A stretch of DNA of 64,000 bases from Caballeronia sp. NK8. Lineage in GTDB: Bacteria; Pseudomonadota; Gammaproteobacteria; Burkholderiales; Burkholderiaceae. The DNA lies in contig NZ_AP024327.1 of NCBI RefSeq assembly GCF_018408855.1, forward strand, positions 1 through 64,000. Reading direction: 5' to 3'. Positions 1 through 8,411 of this stretch are shown in pieces (within the stretch, counting starts at the first letter, position 1; each line of letters begins with the position of its first letter). The notes below the pieces were generated by a model. It saw nothing but the letters and a program-made list of their open reading frames with translations. It was not told the origin of the DNA and did no database searches. A program made the translations under genes and the position numbers.

Positions 1-1212
1 ATGGCAAACGTAGGCACCCTACCTATGGAAGACCGGAAGGTTACGCTTCGCGAAGTAGCGGAATTTGCGGATAACCTTGAGCCCTTTTCGGACAATCTTC
101 GGGAGCAGATCCTCGCTCCTCGCCCGCGCAAGCTCGCACCCTTTTACACGATCAGCGAACTCGCTGATATGTGCAACCTGACGCGTCAGCAGATTCAATA
201 TCTGGTGACCAAAGGAGAAGGCGGACTCCCAGCCGGTACGCTCAACGGCAGCGGCCGCAGCCGGACGTTTACTCTGCCCGAAGTCAGAATGTGGGTGAAG
301 ATGGCGTCCGACATTTACCAGACCCCCCTCGACGATGGCCGTGGCACGTTCCGGGGCAAGGTGCTGACGACCGCGCAACTGAAGGGCGGATCGGCGAAGA
401 CGACGACGACCGTTTGCCTCGCGCAGGCACTGACGCTTCTTGGCCGCAAGGTGTTGCTGATCGATCTCGATCCTCAGGCTTCGGCATCGGAACTATGCGG
501 CCTGTACGCCGAGAAGGAAATTTCCGGCGATGACACCGTGCTGCCCTATATCTACGATCAGAACGTGGAAGGCGGACTGAGCGCAAGCGTGCAGTCGACG
601 TACTGGGACGGCCTCGACATTATCCCTGGTCACACCTTTCTATATGGTGCGGAATTTCTCTTGCCCGCTCGTCAGAAGACGATTCAAGGCTACCGCTTTT
701 GGGCCGTGTTGCGGGAAGGCCTCGAGCCGCTTCGATCGCAGTACGACTATATATTGATCGACACATCCCCTTCGCTGTCGTACATGAACTTGAACGCGCT
801 GCTCGCTGCCGACGCGCTCGTCATGCCGATGATTCCGGAGAATCTGGATTTCATTAGTTCGCTGGCGTTCTGGCGGTTGTTCTCGGATGTCGCGGAAGAC
901 TTTCTTCCGTATGAAGAGGACAAGGTCTACGACTTCATTTCAATCCTGCTGTCGAAGGTGGATTATGGCAAGACGTCCTCGGCTCCGGTCGTCCGGCAAT
1001 GGGCGCAGAGCGCGTATGGTCGCTGGCTCGATCCGTTTGAGATCCCGGCAAGTTCGGTGATGAGCGGCGGCGCACTTTCATTCTCGACGGCTCTGGATGT
1101 CGTCAGTACCCACTCGACTGCAAAGTCGCTTCAGCGGGTGCGGCAACCCATGATGCAATATGCCAAATGGCTGGATGATATGTTCGTCAAATCCTGGAAG
1201 GAGTCGGCATGA
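1..1212 (+). CDS. parA: ParA-type partition ATPase
   Basis: A Walker-type ATPase that with ParB and a centromere segregates low-copy replicons. The 403-residue protein has a MerR-like helix-turn-helix at about residues 48-102, then the deviant Walker A motif KGGSAKTTT (128-136) and DLDPQ (155-159). An N-terminal DNA-binding domain is the layout of type Ia ParA, which also binds its own promoter and autoregulates. The ATG is the first base of the window, so no upstream control region is visible. It overlaps parB by 4 bases, so the two are probably translationally coupled. Its position at base 1 suggests the replicon was linearised here; a replication initiator gene may lie just upstream, at the other end of the circle (inference). 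Confidence 0.95.
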   Translation: MANVGTLPMEDRKVTLREVAEFADNLEPFSDNLREQILAPRPRKLAPFYTISELADMCNLTRQQIQYLVTKGEGGLPAGTLNGSGRSRTFTLPEVRMWVKMASDIYQTPLDDGRGTFRGKVLTTAQLKGGSAKTTTTVCLAQALTLLGRKVLLIDLDPQASASELCGLYAEKEISGDDTVLPYIYDQNVEGGLSASVQSTYWDGLDIIPGHTFLYGAEFLLPARQKTIQGYRFWAVLREGLEPLRSQYDYILIDTSPSLSYMNLNALLAADALVMPMIPENLDFISSLAFWRLFSDVAEDFLPYEEDKVYDFISILLSKVDYGKTSSAPVVRQWAQSAYGRWLDPFEIPASSVMSGGALSFSTALDVVSTHSTAKSLQRVRQPMMQYAKWLDDMFVKSWKESA

Positions 1213-2186
1213 GCAATAACATCAGAGAACAGCTGATGGCCAAAACGGCTAACTTGCCGAAGCCTGCGGACTTCAAAGGAGAGAACAAGAAGGATCGAAC
1301 GAACCGTGGCCCACAGACGATGCCGGGCATTACGAGCGCATTGGCGGCAGCGCAACTCCGCATTCAGGAACTGGAGGCGAGGGGCGTCGATACGGAAATT
1401 CCCGTCGACTCCATCGTGCCAAATCCGTGGCAGCCGCGTCGTCAATTCAGCGAGGCCAAGCTGTCGGAGTTGGCACGTTCGATCGGTGAGGTCGGCTTGC
1501 TGCAGGCTGTGACGGTGCGGCGTGTCGGTGAGTCGTATCAGCTCGTGGCTGGCGAGCGGCGGTGGCGTGCTCACAAGCTCATCAACAAGGCGACCGTGCG
1601 TGCCGTCGTGATCGAGTGCACGGACCAGGATATGGCGGCATTGGCGCTGATGGAAAACGTCACGCGCGATGATCTGTCCGATTATGAAATCGCTATTGCC
1701 ATTCGTCGTGCGGAGTCCGAGTTTCCGAACCGGACCAGACTTGCGGAAGCAATGGGAATCTCGCGCAGCGATCTCTATCGATTTCTTGCTTATGACGCGC
1801 TGCCAGACTTCGTTAAGCGAGATCTGGATTTGAACCCGTCAGTACTTGGAGCATCGTCGGCGCAGGATATCGCGAACGCGCTCAAGAAGAGTGGGGAACA
1901 GGGACTCAAGGCGCTTCAGGAACTCTGGCCGCAAGTCCTGTCGGGCGATCTGGTTCAGACAAAGGTTGCGGCGAGTTTGAGTGCGCAGGCGAGTCGAGGC
2001 GAATCTGCAACTGACGCGGGCGGCCGAAGCATACTCAAGATTTTCGCCGGTAAGGTACAGGCGGGGAGCATTACGAAGGACGTCAAAGGCCTTACGTTCA
2101 AGTTTAAGGCCGGAGTGATGACGGAGGAGCAGGAGAATCAACTCAGAGAGCATATAGGAAAGATGTTCTCGATTCGGTCTGAGTGA
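1209..2186 (+). CDS. parB: ParB/Spo0J family centromere-binding protein
   Basis: Binds parS and acts as the adaptor for ParA in segregation. The 325-residue protein shows the ParB N-terminal nuclease-like fold: VDSIVPNPWQPRR at about 66-78, the CTP-binding motif GERRWR at 115-120, and ENVTRDDLSDYE at 149-160. A helix-turn-helix follows at about 176-195 and a C-terminal dimerisation region closes the protein. It starts within the parA stop (ATGA overlap). The six palindromes directly downstream are its likely binding sites. The first 60 residues are basic and probably disordered; that is where ParB proteins usually contact ParA. Confidence 0.95.
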   Translation: MSNNIREQLMAKTANLPKPADFKGENKKDRTNRGPQTMPGITSALAAAQLRIQELEARGVDTEIPVDSIVPNPWQPRRQFSEAKLSELARSIGEVGLLQAVTVRRVGESYQLVAGERRWRAHKLINKATVRAVVIECTDQDMAALALMENVTRDDLSDYEIAIAIRRAESEFPNRTRLAEAMGISRSDLYRFLAYDALPDFVKRDLDLNPSVLGASSAQDIANALKKSGEQGLKALQELWPQVLSGDLVQTKVAASLSAQASRGESATDAGGRSILKIFAGKVQAGSITKDVKGLTFKFKAGVMTEEQENQLREHIGKMFSIRSE

Positions 2187-2192
2187 TCACAG

Positions 2193-2214
2193 ACCCGCTT
2201 CGGCGGGTTTTTTT
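2193..2214 (+). terminator. Intrinsic terminator after parAB
   Basis: The stem ACCCGC/GCGGGT with a TTCG tetraloop (2193-2208) runs into seven T (2208-2214), seven bases after the parB stop. This is a textbook rho-independent terminator. It separates the parAB transcript from the palindrome array. Confidence 0.9.
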
Positions 2215-2255
2215 ACGTCTATTGCACAGACATCCATACATAGTCTGCGTTAGAG

Positions 2256-2678
2256 GTGTCCGAATTCGGACACTGGGGAGCGATTCGTGGATAGCGCAAC
2301 CGCGAATCGAGGTTCTGTCTCGGCAGGGCTCGGTGTCCGAATTCGGACAGTAAAAGACGGCCATGCAGCGGGCCTGCCACATTTAGCTTGATTCACAGAC
2401 GTGGATGCTTGCCCGAATTCGGACAGAGGATTTTGGGAGCATCAGACGAATTCGACTCCACGGCGCCTCCAACCGCGAAGTCAGCAGCTTGCCTCACGGG
2501 TGTCCGAATTCGGACAGTCACGTCGAGATGCATCCGGCGGGTTATCAAACCAGCGGCGATAGTGTCCGAATTCGGACACAGTCCACAGACAGCGTTACGC
2601 CTAGCATCCGACCAATAGCCAAATGACCTTTCCACTTGCGGTCCGGGCGACCTAGATGCGGTGTCCGAATTCGGACAC
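2256..2678. repeat. Six-copy palindrome array, probable parS centromere
   Basis: The 16-bp palindrome TGTCCGAATTCGGACA occurs at 2257-2272, 2334-2349, 2410-2425 (one change, TGC for TGT), 2501-2516, 2563-2578 and 2662-2677. Copies 1, 5 and 6 extend to 18-bp palindromes with G/C flanks. Start-to-start spacings are 77, 76, 91, 62 and 99 bp. The copies are confined to this 0.4 kb just behind parB. Replicon-specific 16-bp palindromes next to parAB are the known centromeres of Burkholderia secondary replicons; this particular sequence being the cognate parS is inferred from position and symmetry. Confidence 0.85.
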
Positions 2679-2689
2679 CGTCGGCCCGC

Positions 2690-3540
2690 ATCATACAGCC
2701 GCACACCCCGCACCAAGGGCCGGCATGGTCCAAGCGTCGCGCGGCCCTGTACACGTCGGACGCAAAGGCAAGATCATCCAACATACGTTCGACCCTTTAC
2801 GCACCTATATCGACCGACGACGAACGTACACCGGCGAGCTTGGCGGTTCCGGAACCGTTGAGCCGTGAAAGCCATAAGGCCGCTGTTTCCTCGCAGGACC
2901 TGAACATCGATTATCCAGCAAGTGGGACCGGTAGAGATCCGCTTAGCGGGGCGAGCGAACGCGCTAAGCCATCGACATCAGGAGTTCATGCGCTCGAAGT
3001 GGACTCAGGCAGAAGGCCCACGATGACACGCGAATTGAAGGGCCAAGCCGCGCGCAGATCGACGACCACGTACTTGGCGTTTAGCTAAAGGCCCGATCAA
3101 AAACTTCCCCACGCAGGCAACTTGCTCCCTCGATAGCGACCGCACCGCGAACGGCTCGTGCCGTGATCACCCTGAACGGTGATCGATGCCGCGGCGCCGA
3201 GTGTCCGCTCGATCAATGTCTGCCCCGATCACGCGGCGACCCACAATCTCCAGAGTTCGACGCGTGAAGCGCTACTAGCCGTCGTGAAACAATGACCAAA
3301 AAAAATTCGACCGATAAAACATATTAAAAACAATCGCTTAAGCGAGCTTTTTAGACTTGTTTCACGAAAAACTGACGTTTTTACTTCCCGTCTCGGCAGC
3401 CGACCAATCTGACCACCTTTTCGAACGATTCAAGTGAGCGCTCATTAGGCCGTCGTATCAAACGATACGAAATCCGTGTAACGCGACGCTCATGAACGCA
3501 GGCGTGCGCGTCGAACATGCTTATCCTCGACGCGCACGAG
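2690..3540. other. Non-coding, partly AT-rich region behind the centromere
   Basis: I see no convincing gene here. The stretch from about 3290 to 3380 is far more AT-rich than the surroundings. It is bracketed by an 11-bp perfect inverted repeat, TCGTGAAACAA (3282-3292) and TTGTTTCACGA (3357-3367). Inside lies the 12-bp palindrome TCGCTTAAGCGA (3334-3345). A further hairpin TCGTATC-AAAC-GATACGA lies at 3453-3470. A weak DnaA-box-like TTATCCAGC is at 2911-2919. The layout would suit part of a replication origin or a structural element of the partition locus, but no initiator gene is in view. Confidence 0.45.
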
Positions 3541-3558
3541 AATAGTGTTCAATATTGA

Positions 3559-3645
3559 ATGATATGTTATATCATCTCGAATTCGCGATTTTCGCGATGC
3601 CATTTTTCCGACCACGGCTCTATAAAAGCAACGTTATAACATTTC
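3559..3645 (+). promoter_or_regulatory. Two Zur-like operator candidates upstream of the TonB receptor
   Basis: Two AT-rich dyads precede the receptor. The first, at 3559-3575, is ATGATAT-GTT-ATATCAT. The second contains the palindrome GTTATAAC (3633-3640) and continues as TATAACATTTC (3635-3645), which equals one half of the proteobacterial Zur consensus. The other half of that site is poor. A TATAAA stretch at 3621-3626 could be the -10 element. Zinc repression through Zur would fit the ZnuD-like product. Confidence 0.5.
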
Positions 3646-3657
3646 ATACAGAAAAAC

Positions 3658-5727
3658 GTGACCACCTCCATTGCATTCTCCACCAGCCGCAACGCCAGGT
3701 TATTCCCTTGGACGACGCTTCTATTCGCAACCCTCGCCCAAGCCCAATCACCCGCGATCGAAGATACCCCGATTCAACCCATCTTCGTCACCGCAAACCC
3801 ACTCGGTTCGAACGCGCTGGTCTCACCATCGAGTTCGATCGACGGCAACGCCCTCACGCTACGCCGCGCCGACTCCATCGGTGAAACCCTCAACGGCCTG
3901 CCCGGCGTCTCCACGACAACCTACGGCCCGATGGTCGGAAGGCCGATCATCCGCGGCATGGATGGCGATCGCATCCGCTTGCTGCAAAACGGCGTCGCGG
4001 CTTACGACGCGTCGTCGCTGTCGTACGATCACGCCGTGCCGCAAGACACCTTGTCGGTCGAACGCGTGGAAATCGTGCGCGGCCCGGCGGCCTTGCTCTA
4101 CGGCGGCAATGCGATCGGCGGCGTGGTGAACACCATCGACAACCGCATCCCCCGCGAGCCGATCGAAGGCGTATCGGGACAGGTCGACGCCAGCTACGGC
4201 GGTGCCAACGATGCCCGCGCGGGCGCGGCGCAAGTCGAAGGCGGAAACGGCCGCTTCGCGTTTCACGTCGATGCGTTCGATCGCGAAACCAGCAAGGAAC
4301 GCATTCCCGGCTTCGCGCACTCCGACCGGCAACGCGCGCTGGACGGTCCCGACGTTGCGCAGCCCTACGGCAGCATCCCGAACAGCGACGGCCGATGGCA
4401 CGGCGGCGCCGTCGGCTCGTCCTACACATGGGCGGACGGTTATGCCGGCATCAGCTACAACGGCTACGAGGCGAACTACAGTTCGGTCGCCGAGGACGAC
4501 GTCCGTCTGCGCATGCATCAGGATCACATCGCGGCGGCGTCGGAGATACGCAATCTGCAAGGGCCTTTCAGCCAGTTGAAGTTCGACTTCGGCTACACCG
4601 ATTACGAACACAAGGAAATCGATAACGGCGAAACCGGCACGACCTTCCGCAATCACGGCTACGAAGCGCGCATCGAGGCGCGGCACAGGAAGATCGGCCC
4701 GCTCGACGGCGCCATCGGCGTACAGGTGAGCCAGAACACGTTCTCCGCACTGGGCGACGAAGCGCTCGTCCCCACATCGCAGACGACCAGCGCCGCGCTT
4801 TTCGGTCTCGAAGAATGGTCCGTCACCGATGCGCTGAAGCTGAGTCTCGGCGCGCGTTACGAACACGTGAACATCGACCCGACCTCCGGCGGAAACGAAA
4901 AGTTCGCCGCTTCGCCCAAGCGCGACTTCAATGCCGGCAGCGTTTCCGCGGGCGCGTTGTTCAAGTTGAATCCGGCGTGGAGCGTGGTCGGCAATGTCGC
5001 GTACACGGAGCGCGCACCGACTTATTACGAGCTTTACTCGAACGGCCCGCACGACGCGACCGGTCAATATCTCATCGGCAATCCCGACGCGCAGAAAGAA
5101 CAGGCGATCTCGACCGATCTGTCGCTGCGCTTCGCGAGCGGCCCGAACAAGGCGAGCGCGGGCGTGTTCTACAGCCGCTTCCGCAACTATCTGACCGAAT
5201 TCAATACAGGCCGTCTCGTCGACGACGATGACCAGCCCGTCGCACCCGGCACCGACGACGCGCTCAATGAAGCAGTCTATCGGGGCGTGCGCGCGGAGTT
5301 TTACGGCATCGAACTGGACGGCACGTGGCGCGTTTTCGACAGGGGCGCGCAACGGCTGGATGTCGAATTCGTCGCGGACTATACGCATGCGCGCAATGTC
5401 GATACCGGCGAGCCGCTGCCGCGCATTTCGCCGCTGCGCGCGACGCTGGCGCTCGATTATGCATACGGACCCTACGGCGCGAGAACCGAACTGGTTCACG
5501 CGTGGGCGCAGGATCGCGTGCCGGAAAACGACTTGCCGACCGGCAGCTACACCACGCTGGGCGTCATCCTGACGTACAAATTCCGCTTCGGCGCGACGAA
5601 CTGGCTTGCGTACGTGCGCGGCCAGAACCTGACGAATCAGGAAGTGCGCTACGCGAGTTCGGTCGTGCGCGATATCGCGCCGGAAGGCGGACGCAGCGTG
5701 ATGATCGGCTTGCGTACTGCCTTCTGA
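3658..5727 (+). CDS. TonB-dependent receptor, ZnuD-like (probable zinc uptake)
   Basis: An outer-membrane TonB-dependent transporter of 689 residues. A signal peptide ends near residue 29 (ATLAQA). The plug domain has RPIIRGMDGDRIR at 95-107 and VERVEIVRGPAALLYGGNA at 134-152, followed by a beta-barrel that ends in a terminal Phe. The plug sequence, with DAS-LSYDHAVP and IDNRIPREP, is that of the ZnuD branch of zinc receptors. The start is GTG at 3658 with no strong ribosome site; it is chosen because the signal peptide begins there. Zur-like dyads lie just upstream. Zinc as substrate is an inference from family and operator; copper or another metal is possible. Confidence 0.8.
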   Translation: MTTSIAFSTSRNARLFPWTTLLFATLAQAQSPAIEDTPIQPIFVTANPLGSNALVSPSSSIDGNALTLRRADSIGETLNGLPGVSTTTYGPMVGRPIIRGMDGDRIRLLQNGVAAYDASSLSYDHAVPQDTLSVERVEIVRGPAALLYGGNAIGGVVNTIDNRIPREPIEGVSGQVDASYGGANDARAGAAQVEGGNGRFAFHVDAFDRETSKERIPGFAHSDRQRALDGPDVAQPYGSIPNSDGRWHGGAVGSSYTWADGYAGISYNGYEANYSSVAEDDVRLRMHQDHIAAASEIRNLQGPFSQLKFDFGYTDYEHKEIDNGETGTTFRNHGYEARIEARHRKIGPLDGAIGVQVSQNTFSALGDEALVPTSQTTSAALFGLEEWSVTDALKLSLGARYEHVNIDPTSGGNEKFAASPKRDFNAGSVSAGALFKLNPAWSVVGNVAYTERAPTYYELYSNGPHDATGQYLIGNPDAQKEQAISTDLSLRFASGPNKASAGVFYSRFRNYLTEFNTGRLVDDDDQPVAPGTDDALNEAVYRGVRAEFYGIELDGTWRVFDRGAQRLDVEFVADYTHARNVDTGEPLPRISPLRATLALDYAYGPYGARTELVHAWAQDRVPENDLPTGSYTTLGVILTYKFRFGATNWLAYVRGQNLTNQEVRYASSVVRDIAPEGGRSVMIGLRTAF

Positions 5728-5742
5728 CAGCGGGCGGTCGCG

Positions 5743-6255
5743 TCAGAGCGGTGCCGACTTGCGCGTATGCATCGGCTGATAAGGCTCGCCGGCCTTGAAG
5801 CGTTCGAGCCGCTCGCTCGCGACCGAAAGTGCGCCGAGCGACGCGCGCCGTAATTGATGATCGTAGAGCGACACGATCGCGGCGAGGCGTTCGAAGTCCT
5901 CCGCCGGCAGCGCGAAGGAACCGGACGCGCGGCCAGCGTCGAACACCGCGGCCATCGTCTGATCCGCGCGCAGCAGCTCTTCGTGCGAAAAGTCGCCGTG
6001 GCCCGCTTCCGCGAGGAATTTGGCGAGATACATCGCTTCGGTGATGTGCTGCGCGGGCGCGGCATCCGGCGAGCCGGCGCGCAACGCCGCCAGCGACATA
6101 TGCGCCGAGAGCGCGAGCTCGTCCGCCACCGCGCGCGGGATGGGAAGCAGCTGCGCCTTGCTGAACCGCGCGCGCGTCGCCTGGGGCGAGCGCTGGAAAG
6201 GAAGAGTGCGTGACATGCGAGGATCGATGGTTGACCTTTTCAGGTTAACGTTCAT
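5743..6255 (-). CDS. Hypothetical protein (170 aa)
   Basis: A soluble alpha-helical protein I do not recognise. The Leu/Ala-rich helices and the polar tail KAGEPYQPMHTRKSAPL show no catalytic motif, signal or membrane segment. I place the start at ATG 6255, which overlaps the end of the upstream zinc-ribbon gene by 11 bases. ATG 6216 (MSRTLPFQ) is an equal alternative, as neither has a clear ribosome site. It is probably co-transcribed with the upstream gene and runs toward the TonB receptor. Confidence 0.6.
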   Translation of the reverse strand: MNVNLKRSTIDPRMSRTLPFQRSPQATRARFSKAQLLPIPRAVADELALSAHMSLAALRAGSPDAAPAQHITEAMYLAKFLAEAGHGDFSHEELLRADQTMAAVFDAGRASGSFALPAEDFERLAAIVSLYDHQLRRASLGALSVASERLERFKAGEPYQPMHTRKSAPL

Positions 6256-6712
6256 CGATCGCCGAATCTGAAGGGTGCTGACCGCGTTCCTGTTCGAAAT
6301 GTTCGACGACCGCGATCGCGCGCTCGCACTGGTCGGCGTCGAGCGTGTGGATGCTGCACTTGTCCGGCTCGACGCCGATCGCCTGCGCAAGCCACTTCAT
6401 CCCCTTGGACCGCGCCTCGAACACATTGCAGCCGTCGCGCCGGACCTTTGCCTGCACAAGCGGTTCGAGCGCCGCGTGCAGTTTCACTTTCAGATCGCGC
6501 AGGCGCGCATCGGCGAGACGGCCGAGCGGAACATTGCGCGTGCTGCGCGGAAAGATGCCGATCCACGCCTGACAGTCCGCGCACATCCACAGCGGGCCGT
6601 GGTCGTCGCGATACGGATACGCTTCGTCGCCTGCGCGCGTCAGGGTCGCGGGCGCGCCGCAGTAATCGCAGTTCGGATGAGGCAGAGGTTTGACGGGTCG
6701 GCCGACACGCAT
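6245..6712 (-). CDS. DUF3268-like zinc-finger protein
   Basis: A 155-residue protein with a zinc ribbon formed by CDYC (15-18) and CADC (44-47). The order C-x2-C, aromatic-rich spacer, C-x2-C, then PLGRLADARLRDLKVKLHAAL and a small helical domain matches the zinc-finger-containing DUF3268 family, often found on plasmids and near phage genes. The function of the family is unknown; nucleic-acid binding is a guess from the ribbon. It overlaps the next gene on the minus strand, which suggests a two-gene operon. Confidence 0.7.
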   Translation of the reverse strand: MRVGRPVKPLPHPNCDYCGAPATLTRAGDEAYPYRDDHGPLWMCADCQAWIGIFPRSTRNVPLGRLADARLRDLKVKLHAALEPLVQAKVRRDGCNVFEARSKGMKWLAQAIGVEPDKCSIHTLDADQCERAIAVVEHFEQERGQHPSDSAIDER

Positions 6713-6969
6713 TTCAGGAAACTCACGGGCGGGAAATCCAATATAGCAAAACCGCCCGCCGGCTTCGGAAACGCGCTCGGGACATCCGCGATATCGCAGC
6801 CTGCTTAAGCAAGAGCGTTCGCAACATGTGCGTGACGCGCGCGGGCACTGGGCCGCGTCGAATGGGAATTTACTTTTCCGGTCGGCGGTATACGGTGGGA
6901 GTGCGTATTACACGCTACGCGCTTTCGGTGTGTCCTCCATTCCGCAATTCGATCAGTGAGGTGATGGCG

Positions 6970-7236
6970 ATGAAAGTAACTTTTCTATTGGCAGCAACAG
7001 CCGCCGGCGTCTTCGCGATGAGCGCGCTGGCACAGGCGCAAGACATGCAGATGTCGCCGGCACCGGGTAGCGCCGCCCAGCAGAGCGCGCAAGGGGCAGG
7101 TTCCGCGACGAACGATTCCAGCTACGGCGGAGCGATGTCGACGACCAAGGCCAGCGGCGCCTCGCGCGATGCGTGGACGAGCACGAGCCAGCTCTGCACG
7201 CCGGGACTGAGCTGCAATATCTATAGCGGCCAGTGA
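6970..7236 (+). CDS. Small secreted hypothetical protein
   Basis: An 88-residue exported protein. MKVTFLLAATAAGVFAMSA is a typical signal peptide, cleaved near ALAQA-QD. The mature part is Ser/Ala/Gly/Met-rich and probably unstructured, with two Cys in the last 15 residues (LCTPGLSC) that could form a disulfide. I chose ATG 6970 because GAGG at 6957-6960 lies 9 bases upstream; ATG 6964 would be too close. Similar low-complexity periplasmic proteins are common and uncharacterised in Burkholderia. Confidence 0.7.
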   Translation: MKVTFLLAATAAGVFAMSALAQAQDMQMSPAPGSAAQQSAQGAGSATNDSSYGGAMSTTKASGASRDAWTSTSQLCTPGLSCNIYSGQ

Positions 7237-7639
7237 GCGCGCCTGCCGGCCACGATGTACCGAAGGCGGCGGGGACGCCTTCGAACGACGACTTCACGCC
7301 TCCTTCCCGCCAGCGGTTCTCCATCGCGCAGCCCCCTTATGGCGGGGCGACATCCCTCCGAATGCGTGGTTTTCCCAGACGATCGTTCGGTCGATAGTAC
7401 GCTCATCAACAAGACGGCCTCTTCGGCCACGCGTGGCGCTCATCGCCACACGACAAACTCTCTGCGGCGAACAGGCCAGAACGCGCGACATGCGCGACGC
7501 TCCTGATTCAACAGCGACAACCATAACGCCGGCGCTCGCGGATCTCTTCACCTCGCATTCGTCGAGGCGACATTCGTCTTCTTCTGCATGAGCACATCTG
7601 GACAGCCGCGATCACGCGGCCAGCAAGGAGGTACCCGAA
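7237..7639. other. Intergenic stretch with one hairpin
   Basis: There is no gene I can support in this 0.4 kb. CGAAGGCG (7261-7268) and CGCCTTCG (7276-7283) form an 8-bp stem with a 7-base loop, 24 bases after the preceding stop. It has no T-run, so it would be at best a weak or factor-dependent terminator. The rest shows no clear promoter or repeat. Confidence 0.4.
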
Positions 7640-8023
7640 ATGAGATCCCGTCAAACCAGGCACGCGACGTTCCTGGCGTTCACCATTCTGGCGCTCGGCG
7701 CCGCATGCGAGGCGAGCCTGGCCGCGACCGGCGCGGACAACGGCGATGCCGGACCACTCACGCTCACCGTTCAGACGCCGTCGGGTACGACATCGCGCCT
7801 GACTTACGCCGATGACGACGGCTGGCGCCTCGACGATCGCGACGCGCGGCTCAGACCTACGGAAGCGCGCATCACACCGGCATCGACGGAAGCGCAAAAG
7901 GAAGCGTCCGCGAGCGAGCGGCCGATGACCGTTTTCATCGACGGTCCCACGGGTTTCACATATGTGTGGATGCGCGAGCAGGGGTGGAAATTCGTCGGCA
8001 AGCTATCCGAGCGCAAGCGTTGA
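7640..8023 (+). CDS. Exported hypothetical protein
   Basis: A 127-residue protein with an N-terminal signal (basic MRSRQTRH, then FLAFTILALGAACEASLA). The mature domain has two short similar beta segments (VQTPSGTTSRLTYADDDGW and VFIDGPTGFTYVWMREQGW), each ending in GW, which hints at a small duplicated beta fold. The start is secured by AGGAGG ten bases upstream. Cys27 could be lipidated, but the preceding residues do not make a good lipobox. It is followed immediately by a cytochrome c gene. I do not recognise a function. Confidence 0.65.
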   Translation: MRSRQTRHATFLAFTILALGAACEASLAATGADNGDAGPLTLTVQTPSGTTSRLTYADDDGWRLDDRDARLRPTEARITPASTEAQKEASASERPMTVFIDGPTGFTYVWMREQGWKFVGKLSERKR

Positions 8024-8376
8024 GCACGCGGGCATCGATCGTGACGTGCATCCTCGGCGTCTCGCTCGCCGCAGATGCCGGGGCGCAGACTCAAACGCAG
8101 ACCGCCGACGCCTGGCGCGCGCTCCGCATTGCCGACTGCGCGCGCTGTCACGGCAAGGATTACGAGGGACTCGCCGCGCCATCGATCGTCGGCTTTGCGC
8201 GCACGCAGAGTCGCGAGCGCTTCATCGCGGCGATCCTCGATGGCAATCCGCCGATGGGCATGCCTGCCTACCGCGGCAACGCGCCGATCGAGAATCATAT
8301 CGACGCGATCTATCGCTACTTCGCCGGACGCGCCGACGGCAGCATCGCCGCGAGCGCGACGCCCGGCCGCGAGTGA
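8020..8376 (+). CDS. Periplasmic c-type cytochrome (class I, small)
   Basis: A 118-residue monohaem cytochrome c. With a TTG start at 8020 overlapping the previous stop (TTGA), the protein begins with a signal peptide cleaved near DAGA-QT. The haem motif CARCH lies at 40-44, and PPMGMPAYRG further on supplies the likely axial Met. A GTG at 8041 is an alternative start. It probably passes electrons to or from the catalase-like protein or an oxidase; its tight spacing shows it is in an operon with its neighbours. Confidence 0.75.
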   Translation: MSTRASIVTCILGVSLAADAGAQTQTQTADAWRALRIADCARCHGKDYEGLAAPSIVGFARTQSRERFIAAILDGNPPMGMPAYRGNAPIENHIDAIYRYFAGRADGSIAASATPGRE

Positions 8377-8411
8377 CGTAACGAACCAGGACTTCAATCC
8401 GGAGGTTAAAC

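Noticed and set aside
2256..2678. Regularly spaced repeats that might be read as a CRISPR array
   Set aside because: The repeats are 16-bp perfect palindromes with uneven spacing of 62-99 bp and no cas genes; a parB-associated centromere explains them.
2911..2919. DnaA-box-like TTATCCAGC
   Set aside because: Only seven of nine positions fit the box and it is single; insufficient to call an origin by itself.
2636..3088. A 150-codon plus-strand frame after the parS array
   Set aside because: It crosses the last palindrome, has no recognisable domain or ribosome site, and two other frames overlap it with equal quality. Treated as non-coding.
3859..5499. Long minus-strand frame (546 codons) opposite the TonB receptor
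   Set aside because: Antisense shadow of a clear receptor gene, caused by high-GC codon bias; no family features.
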